64,000 nucleotides of DNA from DUOA01 sp012839095 (GCA_050951505.1 JBMNJE010000011.1:434001-498000), one strand, 5' to 3'. Numbered from the stretch's first letter, positions 24,653 to 33,993 are shown. Numbers and translations are program-made. The notes: generated by a model not told the origin, from the sequence alone.

Positions 24653-27600
24653 TTGCTGTTAAGGAAATTGGAGATATATGGTTTCAAATCCTTTGCTGAC
24701 AGGGTATATATGAAATTTGACAAGGGCATAACCGCAATAGTCGGACCCAATGGCAGCGGAAAAAGCAATGTTGCCGATGCCGTGCGCTGGGTATTGGGTG
24801 AGCAAAGCGCCAAATCCCTGCGCGGCAGCAGGATGGAGGATATTATTTTTTCGGGAACACAGGTGAGAAAATCCCTGGGTTTTGCTGAGGTGTCTCTGAC
24901 TCTGGACAACTCCGACGCCACCCTGCCTGTTGATTTTTCAGAGGTGACGATAACCCGCAGGGTCTTCCGATCCGGAGAGAGCGAGTATATGATTAATCGA
25001 AGTGCCTGCCGACTGAAGGATATTGTGGAGTTATTCATGGATACCGGTGTCGGAAAGGAAGGCTATTCCATAATCGGACAAGGACGAATAGATGAAATCC
25101 TGAGTCATCGCTCTGAAGACAGAAGATATATTTTTGAAGAGGCTGCAGGTATAGTCAAGTACAAGGCCAGACGGGATGAGGCACAGAGAAAACTGGAAAA
25201 AACTCAGGATAACCTGATGCGGGCGGAAGACATTCTGTCTGAATTGGAGCAGCAGCTGCTGCCGCTGGAAGAGCAGGCTGAAGTAGCCAAACAATATCTT
25301 AAGCTCCGGGAGGAACTCAGACTCTATGAAATAAACCAGTTTCTTTATCAATACGATCGACATAATAAACGAATTTCCGAACTTAAGGATCAAATCACAC
25401 AGTTGGAGCGGGAAACTGAATCCCGAAAAGACAAACTCAATACAATGGAATCTGTTAAGGAGCGTTTGTATCATTCCCTTAGTGTCCTGCAGCAGGAAGC
25501 CGATATGGCAAAAAAGGAACGCTATGATTTACTGAACGCATCAGAAAAATTGAAAGGTGAACAAAACCTGAATCAGGAACGCATTAATCATTTTGAACGG
25601 GACAATGCGCGGCTGACAGAGGAGATACAACGAAAACAGCAGGATATTAAGCTGGCAGAGGCCCAATTGAAAACCTTGGATAACACAATCAGGGAGAAAA
25701 GTGATGAACTTGAAGGGGCAGGTATAAAAGCCCGTAGTCTCACTGAAAAATTGGACAAACTTAATCTGGAAATATCCGAGCATCAAAAACATATTGAGGA
25801 AACCAAAAGCGACATTATTCATGTGCTGAATCGTATATCGGATTGCAGAAGTCAGTTGACCCGCTATCATACCATTGAAAGCAGCCTGAGAAACCGGCTA
25901 GAGAAAATAGCAGAACTGATTTCAGACAGAACAGAGGAAGAGAAATCCCTGCTCCAGTCGGAGACAAGTATACATAATAAAATTATGTTAACTCAAAAGA
26001 TGCTGGCTGAAAAGAAAGCAAGCAAAGCCGCTCTGGAAGACAGAATCACAAAAGGAAAGCAATCCCTGTCTTCCATGGATGGCCAGATTCAAAAAGAAAA
26101 ACAGGTTCTGGAGGGAAAAGGTTCCCGATTGAAGCTACTTATAGATATGAAAAAGGGCTATGAGGGATTTAATAAAACTGTTAAGGAAATTCTGACTGCC
26201 TGCCAATCCAATCCATCCATTGCACATAAGGTATGCGGAGTGGTAGCTTCTCTGATTCAAGTTCCCAGGGAATATGAGACAGCAATAGAAACTGTCTTAG
26301 GGGCCAGCCTGCAGTATATTGTAACCCAGGATGAAGCTGATGCCAAATATCTGATTGAGTTTATAAGGAAAAACAAATTCGGGCGCGCAACCTTTTTGCC
26401 AGTTACATCTGTTCAGGCCAGAAATCTGAGTCAAAAAGAACGGGCAGTTCTGAAAATGGATGGCTGCCTGGGCATTGCATCGGAGCTGGTTGAATGTGAA
26501 CCGGAATACCGCAGTATTCTTAAAAATCTATTGGGACGGGTTGTGGTTGCAAGCGATATGGATGCTGCTATTAATATGGCCAGGCGATTTTCCTACACCT
26601 TTCGTATAGTAACGCTTTCCGGCGATACTATCAATACGGGAGGTTCCATGACAGGCGGCAGCCATGCCGGCAGCGGAATCAGCATTTTGGGACGTAATCG
26701 GGAAATAAAGGATTTACAGGAAGAAATTACCGACCGAAAGGAAACGCTGGAAAAAACAGAAGAAAAACGTCAGCAGGTATTGACTGCATATCTTAAATAC
26801 AAGGCTGATTTGGAAGCAGTGGAAAAGGAACTGCATGCACTGGAACACCAGCTTTCATCGGAAGAAGAAAGCAGAAATCGGATAGCAATTGACAGGACAC
26901 AGCTGAGAAAAGATATATCTGTGCTTGAAAGTGAACGGATCCAGATTCTTAAGGATTTGGATGAGCTTAAGCTATCTATTTCAGATACCAATAAAGAACT
27001 AAATGAGTTGGAGAGTAAAACTACCGAAATCAACCAACTGTCCCAGGAATCCGAAGGCTTCCTCAGAGCGAAGACTGAGACCAGAGAGTCCTGCAGCAGG
27101 GAGCTTACTGATATCAGGATTCAGATAGCTGCCATGCAGCAGGAGATACAGGGATTCAGGGAGCAGGCCGGCAGAATCCATGAGGATATTATGCGCCATT
27201 CCAATGGAATTAAAGCCAGGGAGCAGCAAATCCAGGCAAATCAAAACCAGCTGGAAGCCGTCCGGAGACGGATTGAGAAAGAAAAGGCCTCAATTGCCCA
27301 ACTGGAGAGCCAGGCAGCTCAGCTTCTGACAAAAATTGAAGAAACAGATAATATGCGTATTCAGAAAGAACAGAGAATGAATGATGTGGAAAAAGAAATC
27401 CGGGAATGGAACCGGACAACGGAAGAAATCATAAACAGGAAGCATCGTTTGGAGGTGCAGTGTTCGAGATATGAAGCGGAGCTGGAAAATTATCAGAACA
27501 ATATATGGGAAGAATATGGCATTACATGGAACACGGCTGTTCAATACAAGTGTGACAGACTGACTCCTGCCGCCGTCAGTCAGAAAATCCCGGATTTAAA

Positions 27601-28222
27601 ACTCAAAATAGCTGAATTGGGAGATGTAAACGTTAATGCCATTGAGGAAAGCAAAAGGGTAAGACAGCGATACCAATTCCTGAGTGAGCAGAAGAATGAT
27701 CTGATCATGGCCAGGGAAAACCTGAAAAATGTGATTAGGGAGATTACCACAGCCATGAAGAAAAGATTCCAGGAAGAATTTGCTGCTATTAACAGACATT
27801 TTGGTGTTACTTTCAACAAGCTGTTTGGCGGCGGGCAGGCACAGCTTATATTGGAGGATCCCGAGGATGTATTGAATTGCGGAATTGATATCATTGCCCA
27901 GCCCCCGGGCAAGAAATTGCAGAGTCTTTCATTGCTGTCAGGAGGAGAGCGGGCGCTTACAGCGATAGCTATTTTATTTGCTATACTTAAACACAAGCCA
28001 ACACCTTTTTGCATACTGGATGAGATCGATGCTGCATTGGACGACAGCAATGTTTATCAGTTTGGCAGGTATATCAAGGAGTTTTCAAACAACACCCAGT
28101 TTGCCATCATTACACACAGGAAGGGTACCATGGAATTTTGTGATGTTCTGTATGGAATAGCCATGGAAGAAAAGGGAGTATCCAGGCTGATTTCCGTAAA
28201 ATTTGATGAAATGGTCAGCTAA
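24653..28222 (+). CDS. smc: Chromosome partition protein Smc
   Basis: Condensin ATPase of chromosome organisation, 1189 residues, full length. The Walker A GPNGSGKS is at residues 31-38. A first coiled coil runs to about 500, followed by the hinge (about 500-665, with GYEGFNKTVKEI and GGSMTGGSHAGS), a second coiled coil to about 1010, and the head with signature LLSGGERAL near 1094 and Walker B CILDEIDAALDDSN near 1120. TTG 24653 gives MLLRKLEIYGFKSF, matching homologues, with a GAGGTG site upstream; the frame also extends to GTG 24644. Confidence 0.96.
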   Translation: MLLRKLEIYGFKSFADRVYMKFDKGITAIVGPNGSGKSNVADAVRWVLGEQSAKSLRGSRMEDIIFSGTQVRKSLGFAEVSLTLDNSDATLPVDFSEVTITRRVFRSGESEYMINRSACRLKDIVELFMDTGVGKEGYSIIGQGRIDEILSHRSEDRRYIFEEAAGIVKYKARRDEAQRKLEKTQDNLMRAEDILSELEQQLLPLEEQAEVAKQYLKLREELRLYEINQFLYQYDRHNKRISELKDQITQLERETESRKDKLNTMESVKERLYHSLSVLQQEADMAKKERYDLLNASEKLKGEQNLNQERINHFERDNARLTEEIQRKQQDIKLAEAQLKTLDNTIREKSDELEGAGIKARSLTEKLDKLNLEISEHQKHIEETKSDIIHVLNRISDCRSQLTRYHTIESSLRNRLEKIAELISDRTEEEKSLLQSETSIHNKIMLTQKMLAEKKASKAALEDRITKGKQSLSSMDGQIQKEKQVLEGKGSRLKLLIDMKKGYEGFNKTVKEILTACQSNPSIAHKVCGVVASLIQVPREYETAIETVLGASLQYIVTQDEADAKYLIEFIRKNKFGRATFLPVTSVQARNLSQKERAVLKMDGCLGIASELVECEPEYRSILKNLLGRVVVASDMDAAINMARRFSYTFRIVTLSGDTINTGGSMTGGSHAGSGISILGRNREIKDLQEEITDRKETLEKTEEKRQQVLTAYLKYKADLEAVEKELHALEHQLSSEEESRNRIAIDRTQLRKDISVLESERIQILKDLDELKLSISDTNKELNELESKTTEINQLSQESEGFLRAKTETRESCSRELTDIRIQIAAMQQEIQGFREQAGRIHEDIMRHSNGIKAREQQIQANQNQLEAVRRRIEKEKASIAQLESQAAQLLTKIEETDNMRIQKEQRMNDVEKEIREWNRTTEEIINRKHRLEVQCSRYEAELENYQNNIWEEYGITWNTAVQYKCDRLTPAAVSQKIPDLKLKIAELGDVNVNAIEESKRVRQRYQFLSEQKNDLIMARENLKNVIREITTAMKKRFQEEFAAINRHFGVTFNKLFGGGQAQLILEDPEDVLNCGIDIIAQPPGKKLQSLSLLSGGERALTAIAILFAILKHKPTPFCILDEIDAALDDSNVYQFGRYIKEFSNNTQFAIITHRKGTMEFCDVLYGIAMEEKGVSRLISVKFDEMVS

Positions 28223-28265
28223 GAACAGCATAAAATAAAAAGATATACGCACAGGAGGAACTATA

Positions 28266-29195
28266 GTGAAGGACCGTATGGAAAAGAAAGGTTTTTTTGC
28301 AAAGCTCAGGGATGGGTTGACTAAAACACGAAACAATATTACCAGCAGAGTGGATGAGTTGGTAAAATATTATCGTGAAATAGATGATGACTTTTTTGAG
28401 GAACTGGAAGAGACTTTGATTATGGCGGATGTAGGTATTCACACCACTGAGGAGATAATGAATTATATCCGTGACAAGGTAAGGGAAGAGAAAATTGGAG
28501 ACGTTTCCAGGATTAAGGATTTGCTGAAGGAGAAGATAATCTCTATCCTGGAGGAGGGATCACGGAAGCCTGAGCTGGCCGGCCCGACTGTGATGCTGGT
28601 TGTAGGGGTAAATGGAGTAGGCAAGACCACCACTATAGGTAAGCTGGCCAGTCGTTTCTGCAGGGAGGGCAAACAAGTGATAATTGCCGCTGCGGATACT
28701 TTCCGTGCAGCTGCAGGTGAGCAATTGGAGATTTGGAGCAAACGAGCAGGTGCGTCCATAATTCGTCATAAGGAAGGTGCCGATCCGGCAGCAGTGGTAT
28801 TCGATGCCATTCAATCTGCCAAATCCAAAAAGGCCGATATCCTGCTTTGCGATACAGCCGGCAGGCTTCATAACAAAAAGAACCTGATGAATGAATTGGA
28901 AAAAATAAGCCGTATTATCGACAGGGAATTTCCTGAGGCACACAAGGAGGTGCTGCTTGTAGTGGATGCAACTACCGGGCAGAATGCCATAGCCCAGGCA
29001 GCACAGTTCAGAGAAAGCGTAGGTATTACAGGTATTGCTCTGACCAAGCTGGACGGGACTGCCAAAGGCGGTGTTGTTGTTGCGGTGAAATCCCGACTGA
29101 ACATTCCCATATACTATATAGGTGTGGGAGAGCAGGAAGATGATCTCCATCCTTTTGACCCGGAGGACTTTGCATCAGCTTTGTTTGACAGTTGA
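28266..29195 (+). CDS. ftsY: Signal recognition particle receptor FtsY
   Basis: SRP receptor GTPase that docks ribosomes at the membrane. The 309 residues lack a long acidic A domain; the N domain (about 1-95) is followed by the G domain with GVNGVGKTTTIGKLA near residue 114, DTAGR near residue 198, and TKLDGTAKGG near residue 258. GTG 28266 has AGGAGG at 28253-28258; ATG 28278 is a possible alternative. It is the last gene of rnc-smc-ftsY, with a terminator behind it. Confidence 0.96.
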   Translation: MKDRMEKKGFFAKLRDGLTKTRNNITSRVDELVKYYREIDDDFFEELEETLIMADVGIHTTEEIMNYIRDKVREEKIGDVSRIKDLLKEKIISILEEGSRKPELAGPTVMLVVGVNGVGKTTTIGKLASRFCREGKQVIIAAADTFRAAAGEQLEIWSKRAGASIIRHKEGADPAAVVFDAIQSAKSKKADILLCDTAGRLHNKKNLMNELEKISRIIDREFPEAHKEVLLVVDATTGQNAIAQAAQFRESVGITGIALTKLDGTAKGGVVVAVKSRLNIPIYYIGVGEQEDDLHPFDPEDFASALFDS

Positions 29196-29240
29196 CGGGG
29201 ATTAATCCGCCGCCTGAAAAAAATGCTATAATTAATGAAA

Positions 29241-29276
29241 AGCTCGTCAAGAAAAACACTTGACGGCTTCTTTTTT
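29241..29276 (+). terminator. Terminator after ftsY, overlapping the next promoter
   Basis: Stem CGTCAAG (29245-29251) / CTTGACG (29259-29265), loop AAAAACA, then GCTTCTTTTTT. Its right arm contains the TTGACG used as the -35 box of the following promoter. Confidence 0.75.
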
Positions 29277-29288
29277 ATGGAGTATAAT
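29260..29288 (+). promoter_or_regulatory. Predicted promoter of ylxM-ffh-rpsP
   Basis: TTGACG (29260-29265), 17-bp spacer that contains the terminator's T run, perfect TATAAT (29283-29288). Confidence 0.7.
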
Positions 29289-29310
29289 TGGAAGCTGTAA
29301 AGCATAAATA

Positions 29311-29340
29311 CTTGACACCCCGTTTATATTGCGGGTCAAG
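29311..29340 (+). promoter_or_regulatory. 5' leader hairpin before ylxM
   Basis: CTTGAC...CCCG (29311-29322) can pair with CGGGTCAAG (29332-29340) with a small bulge. It lies in the expected untranslated leader and ends 14 bases before the ylxM start. Function unknown. Confidence 0.35.
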
Positions 29341-29354
29341 GCTGGTGTGATGCA

Positions 29355-29723
29355 TTGGATAAGTTTCAGGAAATGGCTCTGCTGCTGGATACCTACGGAG
29401 AGCTTCTTACTGACAAACAGAGAGATGTTATGGATCAGTATTATAACTATGATTTGTCTCTGCAGGAGATAGCAGAAAATGCAGGAATCAGCAAACAGGG
29501 TGTTCATGATTTGATCAGGCGGGCAGAACAAACCCTGGTAAAGGCTGATAAAAAACTGGGTTTTCAAAATCGCCTGTCCCGGTTACAAAACGGTCTGGAA
29601 ACAGTAAGATATATACTGGAGGATCTGTCACGGGAGCTGCATGCATCAGAATCACAGGCGTCCAAGCTGGATGTCTGCCGGGAAGAGGTTGAAAAACTCA
29701 TAAATACCTGTTTGGGAGGTTGA
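29355..29723 (+). CDS. ylxM: SRP-associated HTH protein YlxM
   Basis: A 122-residue UPF0122 protein with a sigma-region-4-like helix-turn-helix (LTDKQRDVMDQYYNYDLSLQEIAE, then GISKQGVHDLIRRAE, about residues 18-60) and a helical C terminus. It is nearly always encoded before ffh; in streptococci it interacts with SRP components. The start is TTG 29355 behind a weak GGTGTGA site. It ends four bases before ffh. Confidence 0.92.
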   Translation: MDKFQEMALLLDTYGELLTDKQRDVMDQYYNYDLSLQEIAENAGISKQGVHDLIRRAEQTLVKADKKLGFQNRLSRLQNGLETVRYILEDLSRELHASESQASKLDVCREEVEKLINTCLGG

Positions 29724-29727
29724 CAGT

Positions 29728-31065
29728 TTGGCATTTGAGAGTCTGGCGGATAAATTGCAATCGGCGCTGAAGAAGCTGACCGGCAAGGGCCGACTTAACG
29801 AAAAAGACGTTAAGGAAGCCATGCGTGAGGTAAGATTGGCATTGCTGGAGGCAGATGTCAATTTCATGGTTGTCAGGGATCTGATAAAAAAGATCACCCA
29901 GCGGGCAGTAGGTTCGGAGATAATGGAAAGTCTTACTCCCGGCCAGCAGGTAATAAAGATTGTAAACGAAGAACTAACTGCATTAATGGGAGGCACCCAG
30001 AGCAAGGTGGTTATGGCATCCAAGCCGCCTACCATACTGATGCTGGTAGGTCTGCAGGGATCCGGGAAGACCACCCATGCCGGAAAGCTGGCCAATTATT
30101 TTAGAAAGCAGGGTAAGAATCCTTTGCTGGTTGCCTGCGATATCTATCGGCCGGCTGCCATAAAGCAGCTTCAGGTAGTAGGAGATAAGGTTGATACGCC
30201 TGTATTTGAACTCGGCCAGGAAGATCCGGTTCATATTGTCAGGAAGGCTCTGGAATACGCCAAAGAAAACCAGCATGACATGGTATTGGTGGATACGGCC
30301 GGACGTCTGCATATCAATGAAGAACTGATGAACGAGCTGATATCTATAAAATCTGCTGTACAGCCTCATGAAATATTGCTGGTAGTGGATGCCATGACAG
30401 GCCAGGATGCCGTAAATGTTGCGCAGGCCTTTAACGAACAGCTGGGCATCGATGGTTTGATTTTAACCAAACTGGACGGTGATACCCGGGGCGGTGCTGC
30501 ACTTTCCGCCAGGGCTGTTACCGGCAAGCCTGTCAAATTTGTTGGTATGGGAGAGAAACTGGACGATCTCGAGGTCTTTCATCCGGATCGTATGGCATCC
30601 CGAATCCTGGGCATGGGAGATGTGCTCACCATTATTGAAAAGGCTCAGGCCAGCATAGACTTAAAAAAGGCAGAAGAAATGGAGAGAAAACTCCGAACTC
30701 AGACCTTTACTCTGGACGATTACCTGGATCAGCTGGAGCAGATTAAGAGTATGGGTTCTATGCAGGATATCCTGGCTATGATACCGGGAATGAATTCAAG
30801 TAAGCTGGGCGGCCTTAAGATTGATGAAAAGCAGATTCCCCGGACTCAGGCAATAATTCAGTCAATGACCCCCAGAGAGCGGCTTAATCCTTCCATTATC
30901 AATGCCAGCCGCAGAAAAAGGATTGCAGCAGGCAGCGGTACCCGCATCCAGGATGTAAATCAGCTTCTGAAATCATACGAAGAGTTGAAACGAATGATGA
31001 AACAGATGACCGACATATCAAAGGGAAAGGGCAGAAGAGGAAGAATGAAGTTTCCTTTTATGTAA
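29728..31065 (+). CDS. ffh: Signal recognition particle protein Ffh
   Basis: The protein core of SRP, 445 residues. The N domain is followed by the G domain with GLQGSGKTTHAGKLA near residue 108, DTAGRLH near residue 190 and TKLDGDTRGG near residue 247. The Met-rich M domain (about 300-435) contains SMGSMQDILAMIPGM and the RNA-binding RRKRIAAGSG. TTG 29728 follows GGGAGGTTGAC. No SRP RNA gene was seen in the window. It begins an SRP and ribosomal operon with rpsP, khpA, rimM and trmD. Confidence 0.97.
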   Translation: MAFESLADKLQSALKKLTGKGRLNEKDVKEAMREVRLALLEADVNFMVVRDLIKKITQRAVGSEIMESLTPGQQVIKIVNEELTALMGGTQSKVVMASKPPTILMLVGLQGSGKTTHAGKLANYFRKQGKNPLLVACDIYRPAAIKQLQVVGDKVDTPVFELGQEDPVHIVRKALEYAKENQHDMVLVDTAGRLHINEELMNELISIKSAVQPHEILLVVDAMTGQDAVNVAQAFNEQLGIDGLILTKLDGDTRGGAALSARAVTGKPVKFVGMGEKLDDLEVFHPDRMASRILGMGDVLTIIEKAQASIDLKKAEEMERKLRTQTFTLDDYLDQLEQIKSMGSMQDILAMIPGMNSSKLGGLKIDEKQIPRTQAIIQSMTPRERLNPSIINASRRKRIAAGSGTRIQDVNQLLKSYEELKRMMKQMTDISKGKGRRGRMKFPFM

Positions 31066-31139
31066 CGATATAACAGGAAATCAACTGATTAACAGTCAGT
31101 TGGCATATATACTTTAATCGCAGCAGCGGAGGTGAAAAA

Positions 31140-31379
31140 ATGGTAAAAATAAGACTGAAGAGAATGGGTGCAAAGAAAAATCCCTTTTACCGTTTGGTGG
31201 TAGCGGATTCCCGTTATCCAAGAGACGGAAGATTTCTTGAGGAGATAGGTTATTACAATCCCTGCACCAATCCTTCCGAGGTAAAGATTGATGCCGACAG
31301 AGCTAAAGATTGGCTGAAAAAGGGTGCGCAGCCCACTGATACCGTCAGGGCTCTTCTGAAAAAGAACGGCATATTATAG
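31140..31379 (+). CDS. rpsP: 30S ribosomal protein S16
   Basis: A 79-residue small-subunit protein starting MVKIRLKRMGAKKNPFYRLVVADSR, with IGYYNPCTNP near residue 36, as in the family. GGAGGTG precedes the ATG. The order ffh-rpsP-khpA-rimM-trmD-rplS is widely conserved. Confidence 0.98.
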   Translation: MVKIRLKRMGAKKNPFYRLVVADSRYPRDGRFLEEIGYYNPCTNPSEVKIDADRAKDWLKKGAQPTDTVRALLKKNGIL

Positions 31380-31390
31380 GAGGCAATGCC

Positions 31391-31618
31391 ATGGTGGAAT
31401 TGGTAGATTTTATTGCACGAGCATTGGTGGATGATCCCGACCAGGTCGATGTAAAAAGGGTGGAAGGTGACGATATCATCACCATTGAACTCAGGGTATC
31501 GCCTGATGATATGGGGAAGGTCATTGGCAAGCAAGGACGAATCGCCAAGGCCATTCGCAGCATTGTCAAGGCAGCATCCCTGAAGGAAAAGAAAAAAGTA
31601 ACGGTAGAAATTATATGA
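31391..31618 (+). CDS. khpA: KH-domain RNA-binding protein KhpA
   Basis: A 75-residue single KH domain with the GxxG loop as IGKQGRIAKAIR near residue 47. KhpA with KhpB binds RNA and affects cell division and cell-wall synthesis in Gram-positives. The position between rpsP and rimM is the standard one. ATG 31391 has AGGAGG nearby. Confidence 0.95.
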   Translation: MVELVDFIARALVDDPDQVDVKRVEGDDIITIELRVSPDDMGKVIGKQGRIAKAIRSIVKAASLKEKKKVTVEII

Positions 31619-31631
31619 GGCAGGAGTGCAA

Positions 31632-32153
31632 ATGCTTGATTACTTGTCCGTGGGCTTTGTACTAAGGCCCCATGGCCTTAAGGGCGAAATCAAGGTAAAG
31701 CCGCTTACTGATGAAGAGAGACGGTTTGATTCCCTTAAATACCTCTACCTGAAAGATGATGGTTACAAAAAAATAGAAGTGACATCCAGGCGTTATGACA
31801 AGGGGTTTGTCTACCTGAAACTGAAGGGGTTTGAGAACAAGGAATCAGTAGAGCCCCTCCGAAATCAGTATTTATGGATACCCAGAAATATGGCCAGAAA
31901 GCTGCCCGAGAACACCTATTATATAGCTGATCTCCTGGGCTGCCGTGTAGAAACCCGAACAGGAGAATACCTGGGTAAGATAGCCGACGTACTGGAAACC
32001 GGCAGCAATGATGTCTATATAGTGCAGGAGGGCCCCAGAGGAGAAATATTGATTCCCGCCCTGAAGAAGGTGGTTGTACTGGTGGATATATCAAACAGGC
32101 TGATTCAGGTGGATCTCACTGATATGGAAGGACTGCTGCCTGATGAAAATTGA
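31632..32153 (+). CDS. rimM: Ribosome maturation factor RimM
   Basis: Helps assemble the 30S head around S19, 173 residues. The N-terminal barrel begins LDYLSVGFVLRPHGLKGEIKV (GLKGE motif) and the C-terminal PRC-barrel contains YYIADLLGCRV near residue 95 and IPALKKVV near residue 140. ATG 31632 is preferred over GTG 31626 because GGAG at 31623-31626 then has proper spacing. It overlaps trmD by 11 bases. Confidence 0.96.
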   Translation: MLDYLSVGFVLRPHGLKGEIKVKPLTDEERRFDSLKYLYLKDDGYKKIEVTSRRYDKGFVYLKLKGFENKESVEPLRNQYLWIPRNMARKLPENTYYIADLLGCRVETRTGEYLGKIADVLETGSNDVYIVQEGPRGEILIPALKKVVVLVDISNRLIQVDLTDMEGLLPDEN

Positions 32154-32883
32154 GATTCTTACTTTGTTTCCTGAAATGTTTGAGACCTTTAAGTCATCCA
32201 GTATTGTGGGACGGGCAGTTGAAAAAAAACTGATCTCCATACAGACGCACAACATAAGGGGTTTTTCTGATAACAAACATAAACAGGCAGATGATTATCC
32301 ATACGGGGGCGGTGCAGGTATGGTATTGATGCCTCAGCCTGTATCAGATGCCTTCAGATATGTGTTTTCCCGCTATTCGGAAGAGCAAAAACCCATGGTA
32401 ATCTATTTGTCACCTCAGGGAAAGGTGCTGACTCAGAAGTTAGCCCGGCAGCTTAGCAAGGAAACGGCGCTGATACTGCTGTGCGGCCACTATGAGGGAA
32501 TTGATCAAAGGGCAATCGATCGCTTTGTGGATATGGAAGTTTCCATTGGAGATTATGTACTTACAGGCGGTGAGCTTCCCGCAATGGTTCTGACAGACTG
32601 TATTGTACGTTTGATTCCCGGTGTATTGGGCAGTTCCGAGTCCATCGTGGAGGAGTCCCACTCTGCCGGTTTATTGGAATACCCCCAGTATACCAGGCCT
32701 GCAGTGTATGATGGAGATGCAGTGCCGGAGGTATTGTTGTCGGGAAATCACAAGGAGATCGAAAAATGGCGCAGAATGCAGAGTCTGAAGAACACCCTGC
32801 AAAAGCGTCCGGATCTGTTGGATAAGGCTGTTTTGACAACAGAAGACTTGAGTATGCTGAAAGAGCTGAAGAATTCTTTATGA
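32143..32883 (+). CDS. trmD: tRNA (guanine(37)-N1)-methyltransferase
   Basis: Methylates G37 of tRNAs reading CNN codons and prevents frameshifting. The 246 residues are SPOUT class: MKIEILTLFPEMFE at the start, ADDYPYGGGAGMVL near residue 50, the SAM-binding knot LLCGHYEGIDQRAID near residue 111, and SIGDYVLTGGELPAM near residue 132. It starts inside rimM and ends the SRP operon before the rplS promoter. Confidence 0.97.
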   Translation: MKIEILTLFPEMFETFKSSSIVGRAVEKKLISIQTHNIRGFSDNKHKQADDYPYGGGAGMVLMPQPVSDAFRYVFSRYSEEQKPMVIYLSPQGKVLTQKLARQLSKETALILLCGHYEGIDQRAIDRFVDMEVSIGDYVLTGGELPAMVLTDCIVRLIPGVLGSSESIVEESHSAGLLEYPQYTRPAVYDGDAVPEVLLSGNHKEIEKWRRMQSLKNTLQKRPDLLDKAVLTTEDLSMLKELKNSL

Positions 32884-32890
32884 TGCTCTA

Positions 32891-32919
32891 TTGCGCATAG
32901 AAATATCCAATGATATAAT
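32891..32919 (+). promoter_or_regulatory. Predicted promoter for rplS
   Basis: TTGCGC (32891-32896), 17 bp, perfect TATAAT (32914-32919), placed to give a leader of about 65 bases. Confidence 0.6.
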
Positions 32920-32924
32920 CAAGC

Positions 32925-32985
32925 TTATGAATTACGGGCGGTCCGCTTTCCTGTTTGGATATGAACGCTTGCAAGAAGGAGGTTA
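32925..32985 (+). ncRNA. Candidate L19 leader (ribosomal protein autoregulatory leader)
   Basis: Between the promoter and the rplS start lies a GGGCGGTCCGC core followed by GAACGCTTGCAAGAAGGAGG. The position and this core resemble the L19 leader known upstream of rplS in Bacillota. The identification is from memory of the motif and position, with no covariance test. Confidence 0.5.
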
Positions 32986-32992
32986 AGAACCG

Positions 32993-33343
32993 ATGAATAT
33001 TATTAAAACCTTGGAACAGGAACAATTAAGGAAGGATTTACCGGAGTTTTCCATTGGCGATACTGTCAGAGTTTTTGTAAAGGTAAAGGAAGGAACCCGG
33101 GAAAGGCTGCAGGCCTTTGAGGGAACCGTGCTCCAAAGAAATGGCGGAGGCATCAGCGAAACCTTTACCGTACGCAGAGTATCCTACGGAGTAGGAGTTG
33201 AAAGAACTTTCCCTCTCCATTCTCCCAGAATCAGTCATATTGAGGTTGTAAGAAAAGGTAAAGTACGAAGAGCAAAGCTTTACTATCTGCGGGACAGAGT
33301 GGGCAAGGCTGCAAAAGTAAAAGAAAAACAGGTGAACAGATAA
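32993..33343 (+). CDS. rplS: 50S ribosomal protein L19
   Basis: A 116-residue large-subunit protein at the 30S-50S interface. Recognised by FSIGDTVRVFVKVKEG near residue 20, FEGTVLQRNGGG near residue 42 and the C-terminal RRAKLYYLRDRVGKAAKVKE. AGAAGGAGG lies before ATG 32993. It has its own promoter and a strong terminator behind it, so it can be regulated apart from trmD. Confidence 0.98.
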   Translation: MNIIKTLEQEQLRKDLPEFSIGDTVRVFVKVKEGTRERLQAFEGTVLQRNGGGISETFTVRRVSYGVGVERTFPLHSPRISHIEVVRKGKVRRAKLYYLRDRVGKAAKVKEKQVNR

Positions 33344-33350
33344 ATTTACG

Positions 33351-33379
33351 TATGGGACTGCCGACAGTCCCATATTTTT
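33351..33379 (+). terminator. Terminator after rplS
   Basis: Perfect 10-bp stem TATGGGACTG (33351-33360) / CAGTCCCATA (33365-33374), loop CCGA, followed by TTTTTA. Confidence 0.85.
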
Positions 33380-33402
33380 ATTGGCGGAAAGGATAAAAGG
33401 GC

Positions 33403-33975
33403 ATGAGGCAAAGCAGAAAGAATAAAGAGATGATCTCATCCGCTGCAGATGCACAAAAAGCTACATTGAAGGAAGCCGGGGAATGGGTGCAGGCAATCGT
33501 CATTGCTGTGGTACTGGCTTTTCTGATCCGTACTTTTCTGTTTGAAATTATTTTGGTAGACGGCAGCTCCATGGAACCCACCCTATATGATGCAAATAGG
33601 ATTTTCGTATATAAGCTTGCTTATCTGACAGGAAAGCCGCAGCATGGAGATGTTGTTATCTTCAAGACCCCTGAGAACATTAAGTACAACTATGTCAAGC
33701 GCCTAATCGGCCTCCCGGGCGATCGGGTACGCATTGAAGACGGAGTGGTTTATGTCAACGATCAGCCTCTGGATGAACCCTATACAGTAGCTCCGCCGTA
33801 TAACGATTACATGGAAGTTACCGTACCGGAGAATGCGTTTTTTGTCCTGGGTGATAATCGTAATGACAGCAAAGACAGCCGGGACTACCGCATAGGTTTT
33901 GTTCCCATGGACAACCTGGTAGGGAAGGCTGTCTGGCGTGTCTGGCCTTTGGACAACATATCAGCAATCCATTAG
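33403..33975 (+). CDS. lepB: Signal peptidase I
   Basis: Type I leader peptidase of 190 residues with one N-terminal transmembrane helix (about 27-47, AIVIAVVLAFLIRTFLFEI). The catalytic Ser is in DGSSMEPTL (near residue 52) and the catalytic Lys in YVKRLIGLPGDRV (near residue 93). GDNRNDSKDSR near residue 147 is box E. The active site faces outward. It lies downstream of the rplS terminator and ahead of rbgA, as in Bacillota. Confidence 0.96.
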   Translation: MRQSRKNKEMISSAADAQKATLKEAGEWVQAIVIAVVLAFLIRTFLFEIILVDGSSMEPTLYDANRIFVYKLAYLTGKPQHGDVVIFKTPENIKYNYVKRLIGLPGDRVRIEDGVVYVNDQPLDEPYTVAPPYNDYMEVTVPENAFFVLGDNRNDSKDSRDYRIGFVPMDNLVGKAVWRVWPLDNISAIH

Positions 33976-33993
33976 AAAGAGGTATCAGATAAA

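Noticed and set aside
28560..29150. 196-codon open frame antisense to ftsY
   Set aside because: It mirrors codon structure of ftsY and has no recognisable protein features.
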